From Verrucomicrobiota bacterium (GTDB lineage: Bacteria; Verrucomicrobiota; Verrucomicrobiia; Limisphaerales; UBA9464), in contig CANGMO010000008.1 of the NCBI GenBank assembly GCA_947454295.1, forward strand, positions 1 through 16,436: a stretch of DNA of 16,436 nucleotides, in the 5' to 3' direction. The translations under genes were made by a program, and so were the position numbers. Shown piece after piece: positions 7,016 to 14,706 of this stretch; within the stretch, counting starts at the first letter, position 1; each line of letters opens with the position of its first letter. Under the pieces are notes generated by a model, which saw only the letters and a program-made list of their open reading frames with translations, was not told the DNA's origin and made no database searches.

Positions 7016-8203
7016 TCAATCGCGGACGAGCAACCCCAGGGCGCCGGTGTAGCCGTGGAGGAAGTTGCGTCCGCCCACTGGCCCAATCTCGCCGTTGCAG
7101 AAGAATCCGGAAACCGGCAGCGGACCGAGCTGTTCCTGGATCAGGCCGGCGTCGTGATCGGGTTTTCCGAACAGATGACGCCCTCGTCCGTTGCAGATGC
7201 AAAGCAGGCCGCCGAGGACGGTGCGGCCTTCCAGGCGCGCCCGCGCCCGATCGAGAACGGCGATGAGATCTTCGGTCGCGGTCACGGAATCCCGGCGATG
7301 AAACTGCACGGTTTGTCCCGGCCGGGGCAGGGCGCCCACGGCAATCACGCCGTTTTGCGGATCGGCTCCCAGGACATTTCGAACCAGGAAATCGCCCCGC
7401 TGAAACTCCTCGCGGTACTCATCACCCGCAAATCCCACAAACAGGTTGCCCTTGGTCAGCACCTGTTCCTCGCGCGGCATCGACTCGAAGGTCTCCACCA
7501 GCACGCGGTAGGCGGGACGATTGCCGATCTGATGGATGTAGTGGCGCTCGGACTTGGTGATGGTCCACGGGACGCCAATCGGCGTGCAGCCCTGGGAGAT
7601 CACGGTTTCGAGCCGTACGGCGCCGGTGAGTCCGATGGCCAGCGCGCCTTCCTCCAGGACGCGTCCGTCGAGGTAAAGCTGCGTGCGCTGTTCGGTCATC
7701 GGCCCGGCGGCGAGACCGCCCACTGCGGGCACGCCGGGGAAGGCTCGATTCCAGGAATCCAGCCAGCGCTCACCATCGAATTGAAACGGGTCGGCGAACA
7801 CGAGCCATCCACGGACGGCGGCCGGAGTGAGCCGGCTCAGCCGATGCCAGTCTTCGGGACTTTCGATGGCCTCGAGCTGTTCCTGCGTGATGTGCAACGC
7901 CTGAGCCCGGGCGCCGGGAAGATGGAACAGTTGAACCACCAGCCCGGAATCGGCCTCCAGCTCGGATTCATTCACCACCAATCCCCGGGCGGAGCAGCCC
8001 ACCAGCAGTGGAATGCGGGCGTGGAGACGCAACAGCTCCAGCACCTCGGCCGCCATTGGGAAGAACTGGGGCGTGAGAAAAACCAGCCCCAGGGTCACTT
8101 CCGGGGCATCCAGCCGCTGCCGCAATTGGGCCGCCCAGCGCTGGAGACGGACCTCGTCCCAGCCGCCGGTGTAGTGGGCGGAAACCGAATGTGCGGCGGT
8201 CAT
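7016..8203 (-). CDS. FIST-domain sensory protein (FIST N + FIST C)
   Basis: A 395-residue protein made up almost entirely of the FIST sensory module, predicted to bind small ligands, possibly amino acids. FIST_N spans about residues 30-215, including VTLGLVFLTPQF, LLVGCSARGLV and VPAVGGLAAGP. FIST_C follows to the end and finishes with the hallmark GFFCNGEIGPVGGRNFLHGY starting at residue 366. No kinase, GGDEF or methyl-accepting output domain is fused and none is adjacent, so the signalling partner is not visible. There is no signal peptide or membrane segment; cytoplasmic. It follows the beta-hydroxylase gene by 42 bases on the same strand, consistent with cotranscription. The ATG at 8203 gives the expected short N-terminus; no ribosome site precedes it. 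Confidence 0.88.
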   Translation of the reverse strand: MTAAHSVSAHYTGGWDEVRLQRWAAQLRQRLDAPEVTLGLVFLTPQFFPMAAEVLELLRLHARIPLLVGCSARGLVVNESELEADSGLVVQLFHLPGARAQALHITQEQLEAIESPEDWHRLSRLTPAAVRGWLVFADPFQFDGERWLDSWNRAFPGVPAVGGLAAGPMTEQRTQLYLDGRVLEEGALAIGLTGAVRLETVISQGCTPIGVPWTITKSERHYIHQIGNRPAYRVLVETFESMPREEQVLTKGNLFVGFAGDEYREEFQRGDFLVRNVLGADPQNGVIAVGALPRPGQTVQFHRRDSVTATEDLIAVLDRARARLEGRTVLGGLLCICNGRGRHLFGKPDHDAGLIQEQLGPLPVSGFFCNGEIGPVGGRNFLHGYTGALGLLVRD

Positions 8204-8245
8204 GCGAAAACGATAGGCACGGACTGGGGCATCGCAAGCAACGGG

Positions 8246-9043
8246 TCAGGCCTTCGTCTTCCACAACAGATCCTGCCACTTCTTTTGCTTCTCGCCCGCC
8301 TCCCGGAGGAAGGGGGCGAGGGCGCCCCAACGCGTGAGGCGCTCGTTGAACCATCGCCACGGCTGCCGCAAAGGCCGCGAGAAATCCACGAACAGGACCA
8401 CCCGGTAGCCGTCGGTGTCGTTCCAGACCTCGTGATTGAAGGTGTCGTCGAAGATCAACGCGCGCCCCTCGGTCCAGGAGTAGAAGTCGTTGCCGATGCG
8501 GATCCGGCATCGCTCGCGCGGCTGCGGAACCATCAGGCCGACGTGCAGGCGCAGGATGCCGTTCCAGGCGCCGCGGTGGGCGGGAATGTGTTTGCCGGGA
8601 GACAGGATGCTGAAGAAGGCCGTGCTCATCCCGGGAATGGTTTTCAGCAATCGCACGGTTTCGGGACAGCGCTTGGCGTTTTCCGAACAGTCCATGCCGA
8701 TGCCGGCCAGGAAGTAGGTCTTCCAGTTGTTGTCCTGCTGGATGGCGCCGACCTCCTTGAGGATGTCCTGAAAACTGGGCATGCGGTCGCGATACACCAT
8801 GATCGCGTCGAGTTCTTTCCGGATGAGAGGCCACTCGCGCTCGAGCTGTGCCGCCCAGGGAAAATCCGCGGTGTTGTAAATGTGCGGATCGCCGAGCGGG
8901 GAGGCGGCGGCGATGCGCGATTCGAGGAAGGCCTGGAAGCGGACACCCAGTTTCTGGAGCCAGTTCCGGTCCTTGCGCAGGGTGTGACGACGGTGGCGCA
9001 GATCCTCGGCGGGCGCCGGGGCTCGGTGAGTCTGAGAGTCCAT
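8246..9043 (-). CDS. Aspartyl/asparaginyl beta-hydroxylase family dioxygenase
   Basis: A 265-residue Fe(II)/2-oxoglutarate-dependent oxygenase of the AspH family. Numbering from the ATG at 9043, the two iron-binding histidines are H156 (PAHRGAWNGILRLHVGL) and H204 (IFDDTFNHEVWN). R165 and R214 (YRVVLFVDF) fall where AspH uses arginines for 2-oxoglutarate. As in human AspH, no acidic third ligand appears in the HxD position. Bacterial relatives hydroxylate amino-acid side chains or, for LpxO, the secondary acyl chain of lipid A. This protein has no clear membrane segment, which argues against LpxO, but the substrate is unknown. The Trp-rich C-terminal region (225-262) may be an accessory substrate surface. 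The frame opens 13 codons further to a TTG at 9082; the ATG at 9043 is preferred. It sits between the OPT transporter gene and the FIST gene on the same strand. Confidence 0.87.
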   Translation of the reverse strand: MDSQTHRAPAPAEDLRHRRHTLRKDRNWLQKLGVRFQAFLESRIAAASPLGDPHIYNTADFPWAAQLEREWPLIRKELDAIMVYRDRMPSFQDILKEVGAIQQDNNWKTYFLAGIGMDCSENAKRCPETVRLLKTIPGMSTAFFSILSPGKHIPAHRGAWNGILRLHVGLMVPQPRERCRIRIGNDFYSWTEGRALIFDDTFNHEVWNDTDGYRVVLFVDFSRPLRQPWRWFNERLTRWGALAPFLREAGEKQKKWQDLLWKTKA

Positions 9044-9133
9044 TCGATCGGAGTCCCGGAATCCGATTCCAGGTGACGGCAAGGTAACGGAGACCCGCCG
9101 CCGCCGACAAGTCGCCGTCCCCAGTGGGAAAAG

Positions 9134-11470
<2,337 letters not shown>

Positions 11471-11595
11471 GACGGAAATGAAGGCTGGAGCAAGCGCCTC
11501 CCGGCTGCAACGGAGGGTTTGTGTTCCGCGGTCGCGCCGTTTGCTGACGTCGAGGCGAAATTTTATCCCTTTTTTGGCAATTCGCCGACGATCCC

Positions 11596-11624
11596 TTGAC
11601 CGTGCCCGCTCCCACTCGTACGAA
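11596..11624 (+). promoter_or_regulatory. Candidate sigma70-type promoter for the small orphan gene
   Basis: TTGACC at 11596-11601 matches five of six bases of the -35 consensus. It is followed at exactly 17 bases by TACGAA (11619-11624), a weak -10 box with only three matches. It would place transcription start near 11632, giving a leader of about 40 bases before ATG 11671. In GC-rich DNA a -35 match can arise by chance. Confidence 0.3.
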
Positions 11625-11638
11625 AGGTGTAGGCGCCT

Positions 11639-11662
11639 GTCGGACAGGATTCTCTGCCCGAC
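11639..11662 (+). promoter_or_regulatory. Hairpin in the leader of the small orphan gene
   Basis: GTCGG-A-CAG (11639-11647) pairs with CTG-C-CCGAC (11654-11662) around a GATTCT loop, leaving one A-C mismatch. The structure ends eight bases before ATG 11671, where it could affect ribosome access. No Shine-Dalgarno motif exists between it and the start. Confidence 0.35.
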
Positions 11663-11670
11663 GCCATCCC

Positions 11671-12036
11671 ATGATCACTCTTCGCGACGCATACTGCAGG
11701 CAATACGATTGCCCGCTGGAGGAGTTTGAGCAGGACCTCCTGTTGGCATGCATGAGCTCCCAATCGGCTTTCTTTGCCAGATGGATCCTGCGGTTCCGGC
11801 CTGATTTCTTCGCCACGGAATGCAGTCGGCTTCGTTCCGCGGGCAACGTCACGGATCCCCGGTTTGTCTACGACTACGCCGCGGAATTCTCCGATCCCCG
11901 CCGCGGTGGCGGATGGGTGCGGGAACGGTTCGGGATTCGCCCCAAAGGCCGGGCGCTCATCTCAATCGCGCTGGAAGTGATGGCCGCGCAGGGCGGGACA
12001 CCTCCGCCGTCCGCCCCGCCCGGAACCGTCCCTTGA
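11671..12036 (+). CDS. Small conserved-looking protein of unknown function
   Basis: A 121-residue protein of no family I can name with confidence. From ATG 11671 it begins MITLRDAYCRQYDCPLEEFE, followed by a helical, amphipathic core with aromatic residues (residues about 15-50: LLLACM, FFARWILRFRPDFF) and a C-terminal segment ending in Pro-rich residues. Two cysteines near the N-terminus (C9, C14) and one at C27 are spaced without a standard metal motif. The frame continues upstream to 11596, but those residues are Arg/Pro-rich and unlike the rest, so the internal ATG is preferred. Codon bias looks like that of real genes. It is divergent from the OPT gene and convergent with the ExbD gene (7 bases between stops). 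I recall similar 120-residue hypothetical proteins in Verrucomicrobiota, without known role; soluble, no signal peptide. Confidence 0.75.
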   Translation: MITLRDAYCRQYDCPLEEFEQDLLLACMSSQSAFFARWILRFRPDFFATECSRLRSAGNVTDPRFVYDYAAEFSDPRRGGGWVRERFGIRPKGRALISIALEVMAAQGGTPPPSAPPGTVP

Positions 12037-12043
12037 TGGTCGG

Positions 12044-12499
12044 TCAGGGCTTCGGGGCCGCGGTGGCCAGGCCGACCTTGTTGATGTCCGCCTGCTGCAG
12101 CAGGTCGATGACCGAGATGACGTGCTGGTAGTTCACCTCATCGGCACCCCGCACGACCACGCTCGGATCCGCCTCCGCCTGCTTTAGCGCCTGGAACAGT
12201 GCGGGCAGCTCCTTGAGCACGACCGCTTGGTTGTTGAGCTTCAATCCCCCCGCCGGATCCACATCCACATAGTTCACCTTCGGACGGTCCTTGGGACGCG
12301 TCGTGGGAGCTTTGCCGGACGGCAGATTCAACTCGAGATCGTTGGACAGCTGCGGCGTGGTGATCATGAAGATGACCAGCAGGACCATCACGAGATCCAT
12401 GAGCGGAGTGATGTTCAGCTCGTTCATTGTCCCGTGGCCGGACTGGGACAACTTGCGGCGTCCCCGGGGACGCGAAGCGCTGGCGGATCCGTGGCTCAT
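12044..12499 (-). CDS. ExbD/TolR-family proton-channel subunit (second copy)
   Basis: A 151-residue single-pass inner-membrane protein of the ExbD/TolR family, partner of ExbB/TolQ in proton-motive-force-driven work. The signature ELNITPLMDLVMVLLVIFMI spans 27-46, with the essential membrane aspartate D35. The periplasmic domain follows (SNDLELNLPSG; a beta/alpha fold through about 150). The N-terminal cytoplasmic part is longer and more basic (RPRGRRK at 10-16) than in the other ExbD here. The frame opens further upstream to 12565, but that part is encoded by the intergenic repeat, so ATG 12499 is chosen. It is the last gene of the cluster and is separated from the TonB-like gene by 216 bases containing repeat copy 2, so it may be transcribed independently or be a later addition. 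Confidence 0.92.
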   Translation of the reverse strand: MSHGSASASRPRGRRKLSQSGHGTMNELNITPLMDLVMVLLVIFMITTPQLSNDLELNLPSGKAPTTRPKDRPKVNYVDVDPAGGLKLNNQAVVLKELPALFQALKQAEADPSVVVRGADEVNYQHVISVIDLLQQADINKVGLATAAPKP

Positions 12500-12539
12500 G
12501 ATCTGTTGGAACCGAAATTCCGGAAGTCGGGGAGGTGGA

Positions 12540-12687
12540 AACCACCGATGGACAGCGATGGACACGGATGCCGAAGGCCGGCGGGTGATTCCCCAAAGTG
12601 AACCACCTGCATTCCGCGGCTGCCGTTCGGATCCGAGTCTCCGTGGCCCGTCAATCTGGGTTTGTCCGTGTCCATCTGTGGTTAAAA
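12540..12687. repeat. Interspersed repeat with inverted GGACAC/GATG arms, copy 2
   Basis: The left arm (12540-12575) contains ACCACCGATGGACAGCGATG and then GACACGGATG. The right arm (12651-12687) starts with TCAATCTGGGTTTGTCCGTG and ends TCCATCTGTGGTTAAAA, the inverted counterpart. The central 75 bases are unlike coding sequence. Architecture, length and the TCAATCTG word at the inner edge of the right arm agree with copy 1 at 1283-1434. It fills most of the gap between the TonB-like gene and the second exbD. Confidence 0.72.
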
Positions 12688-12715
12688 CGCCGTCTTTCTG
12701 GTTGAGGGGGCGTGA

Positions 12716-13393
12716 TTACTGGACCGGTTCGCTTTCCACCACGGTGTCGAATCGCACCAGGACGGTGCCCGGAAATCCCTTGGGTGCCTTCCGGCCGATG
12801 GACTTGGTTTGCGCCAGCGCGGTCTTCACGGAGGCGTCCCATTTGGCGTCGCCCGAGCCACGGCGCCATTCGAAGCGTGTGACCGTGCCGTCCGGCGTCA
12901 GCACCACGTCGGCCTCGGCAACAAACTGGCTGTCGTCCATGCCTTCGGGTTTCTGCCACTTGGAACGGAACGCGTACTCGACGGTCTGCTTGTAGAGTTC
13001 GACGGGATCGGAGGTGGTCTGCACCGCCTTGGCGCCGTCGTTGAAATCAAAGTCCGCTCCGATGGCCGGAGGCGGCGCCGCGGCGGCCGGGGCGCCGGAG
13101 GGGGGCGGCGCGACAGCCACTGCAGGCGGGGGAGCGGTCGCAGTGCGGGGTGGTGCCGCCTTCACTTCCTGGGGACGGGGTTCCACCTTCGGCTCCTCCT
13201 TGGGCTTGGTGGGTTCCGGCTTCTTTTCCTCCTTGGGCACGATCACCGCGGTGATCTCCTTCATCTTCTTGCCGAGGATGCCTTCACGCGCGGCGACCAC
13301 GAACAGGGCCACACCCAGGACGATGTGCAGGACAACCGAGACCAGCAGGCTCAGGCGCGATTGCTTCTTCTTGTGGCGTTGGGGAAGTGCCAT
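12716..13393 (-). CDS. TonB/TolA-like energy transducer
   Basis: A 225-residue periplasm-spanning transducer. A basic N-terminus (RHKKKQSR) precedes one membrane helix at about 14-34. Within it S19 and H23 keep the Ser-x3-His spacing used by TonB (S16/H20 in E. coli) to engage ExbB/ExbD. Residues 53-110 form a Pro/Glu/Lys then Pro/Ala-rich extended spacer. The C-terminal globular domain (about 130-220) contains VEYAFRSKWQKPEG and VVLTPDGTVTRFEWRRGSGD, typical of the TonB_2/TolA C-terminal fold rather than of classical receptor-gating TonB. It lies 18 bases after the first exbD gene, strongly suggesting one transcript with exbB-exbD. No TonB-dependent receptor, TolB or Pal is in the window, so its outer-membrane partner is not identified; the adjacent giant exoprotein is a candidate by context only. 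Confidence 0.88.
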   Translation of the reverse strand: MALPQRHKKKQSRLSLLVSVVLHIVLGVALFVVAAREGILGKKMKEITAVIVPKEEKKPEPTKPKEEPKVEPRPQEVKAAPPRTATAPPPAVAVAPPPSGAPAAAAPPPAIGADFDFNDGAKAVQTTSDPVELYKQTVEYAFRSKWQKPEGMDDSQFVAEADVVLTPDGTVTRFEWRRGSGDAKWDASVKTALAQTKSIGRKAPKGFPGTVLVRFDTVVESEPVQ

Positions 13394-13411
13394 GGGAGCA
13401 GGGGGACTGGC

Positions 13412-13828
13412 TCAGCGGGGCGCGGTGAAGGCCTCGGTGGCGAGGCGGACCTTGGCGACATTGCACTGCTGCAGGGTGTCGAGGGCGTCGCGCACCTTTT
13501 TGTAGGGCGACTTCGAATCGCCGCGCAGCGTGACGTTCAAGTCGGGATCCTCGGTGCGCATCTGGATGATGCGGTCGCGCAGGGCATCGAGCGTGAGTTC
13601 CTCGCGGTTGAGGAACAGTTTCCCGGCGGAATCCACCGTGACGAAGTGCACTTTCGCGGCGGGCTCTTTGCCGCGTGGTCCGGCCTTGGGAAGCTCCAAG
13701 GCGAGATCGTTGGTCACCGGACTCGTCGTGAGAATGAAGATCACCAGCAGCACAAACGTGAGATCAAGCAGCGGAGTGATGTTCAACTCCGTGAGCGTCG
13801 TGTGTGCGGATTTGGAGCACTTCTTCAT
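13412..13828 (-). CDS. ExbD/TolR-family proton-channel subunit (first copy)
   Basis: A 138-residue ExbD/TolR protein. The membrane signature ELNITPLLDLTFVLLVIFIL spans residues 14-33, with the proton-carrying aspartate D22. The short N-terminus contains CSKSAH before the helix. The periplasmic domain holds NDLALELPKAG, then FVTVDSAGKLFLNREELTLD, and ends with a helix-strand pair (LDTLQQCNVAKVRLATE). It is placed directly after exbB (40 bases) and directly before the TonB-like gene (18 bases), the usual order for an energising operon. It differs considerably from the second ExbD outside the signature, so the two are not a recent duplication. The second ExbD carries the longer basic N-terminus. 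Confidence 0.94.
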   Translation of the reverse strand: MKKCSKSAHTTLTELNITPLLDLTFVLLVIFILTTSPVTNDLALELPKAGPRGKEPAAKVHFVTVDSAGKLFLNREELTLDALRDRIIQMRTEDPDLNVTLRGDSKSPYKKVRDALDTLQQCNVAKVRLATEAFTAPR

Positions 13829-13868
13829 CGTGCGAACGGGCGGATTCGAGGCGGTGTTCGGAGTGCGG

Positions 13869-14642
13869 TTACTTCGAGATCAGCACCTCGTGACGACCGA
13901 GGCTCTCGGAGAGCGCGTCGCGGATTTCGTCGGCGAGAGGACGATGGTCGACGTACTGGTGCTCAAACGCGGTGACCAGCTCGCTGACGAAGTTGTCGAG
14001 TTCCTGGGTGACGCCGCGGATGTTGGTCACCTGAAAGTTGTAGGCGAACATCGCCGGGATCGCGACGAAGAGGCCGATGACCGTGTTGAGCAGCGCGCCG
14101 GCCACGCCGGGTGCCATCGCCGAAATGCTGGCCGACTGCTTCACGGCGATGCCGGCGAAGGTTTCCATGACGCCGAATACCGTTCCGAGCAGGCCGATGA
14201 ATGGGCCGCCGGCCACGGCCGTGCTCAGGACGATCATGCCCTTCTCGAGGCTCATGGCCTCGGCCCCAGCGGTGCGCTCGAGCGTCATCTTGACCAGATC
14301 AAACGACCCCTGGCTGATGCGCTTGCTGCCCTTGATCATCACCGGGTTGGTGTTGAGCTGGGTGTCGAGTTCCTCGGCGGCGGCGCGGTAGATCTCAAAG
14401 GCCGGTGAGCCCTCGAATTCGGTTCCGGCGCGGGCGATTTCCATCGGGTCCTTCGTCGCCCGGAAGGCGCTGAAGAACTTCAACGAGGTGCGGCGTGCCT
14501 TGTTGAGTTGAAAGGCCTTGTTGATGATGACCGACCAGCTCAGGAGCGAGACGATGGCCAGCAGGGTCATGGTGAAGTAGCCCTCGGTGCTGACCTGCTT
14601 GAAGGAGAAACTGAGGGCGCTGGCGGCGAACAACGGGTTCAT
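13869..14642 (-). CDS. MotA/TolQ/ExbB-family proton-channel protein
   Basis: A 257-residue inner-membrane protein of the ExbB/TolQ family, the multimeric stator that with ExbD carries protons to drive TonB/TolA-like transducers. Three membrane helices are visible: about 23-41, 136-165 (STAVAGGPFIGLLGTVFGVM) and 177-203 (APGVAGALLNTVIGLFVAIP), with a cytoplasmic helical loop between the first and second. T154 and T187 align with E. coli ExbB T148 and T181. The conserved helix-3 glutamate (E176 in E. coli, context PGIAEAL) is glycine here: PGVAGAL, G182. The soluble loop between helix 1 and 2 is of normal size. The gene starts 64 bases after the stop of the giant surface protein, the gap being filled by a 21-bp tandem repeat. 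The start at 14642 gives the expected short N-terminus. Confidence 0.93.
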   Translation of the reverse strand: MNPLFAASALSFSFKQVSTEGYFTMTLLAIVSLLSWSVIINKAFQLNKARRTSLKFFSAFRATKDPMEIARAGTEFEGSPAFEIYRAAAEELDTQLNTNPVMIKGSKRISQGSFDLVKMTLERTAGAEAMSLEKGMIVLSTAVAGGPFIGLLGTVFGVMETFAGIAVKQSASISAMAPGVAGALLNTVIGLFVAIPAMFAYNFQVTNIRGVTQELDNFVSELVTAFEHQYVDHRPLADEIRDALSESLGRHEVLISK

Positions 14643-14647
14643 GAGAA

Positions 14648-14704
14648 TTCGGAGATGGGAGATCGAGGTTCGGAGATCGGAAATCGAAGCTGGGAGATCG
14701 GGGG
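14648..14704. repeat. 21-bp imperfect tandem repeat between surface protein and exbB
   Basis: Two units, 14648-14668 and 14669-14689, agree at 18 of 21 positions (first bases TTCGGAGAT in both). A partial third unit, CTGGGAGATCGGGGG, follows to 14704. GGAGATCG words recur throughout. The array fills almost the whole gap between the two genes, so it lies immediately upstream of the exbB start on the transcript, where it gives CGATCTCC-rich sequence. No ribosome site is recognisable within it. Confidence 0.75.
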
Positions 14705-14706
14705 AA

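Noticed and set aside
6933..7202. N-terminal extension of the SMP-30-like protein
   Set aside because: The frame is open, but the extra 90 residues overlap the FIST coding end and are Arg-rich and unstructured, while a clean signal peptide begins at ATG 6932.
8246..9043. Identification of the beta-hydroxylase as LpxO
   Set aside because: It has the iron-binding histidines of the family, but no membrane segment and no LPS genes nearby, so the specific name is not justified.
7055..9076. A 673-codon open frame on the plus strand
   Set aside because: It runs antisense through both the FIST and the beta-hydroxylase genes, ignoring the gap between them. No recognisable motifs; a codon-bias shadow.
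11555..11580. A TTGCCA ... TAAAAT promoter on the minus strand for the OPT gene
   Set aside because: TAAAAT is a good -10 box, but TTGCCA lies only 9 bases before it and no -35 box occurs at 16-18 bases. A promoter is expected in this region but cannot be fixed.
12716..14642. Naming the cluster tolQRA
   Set aside because: The transducer domain is TolA-like, but tolB, pal and ybgC are absent, the transducer keeps the TonB-type Ser-x3-His spacing, and a second ExbD is present, so neutral ExbB/ExbD/TonB family names are used.
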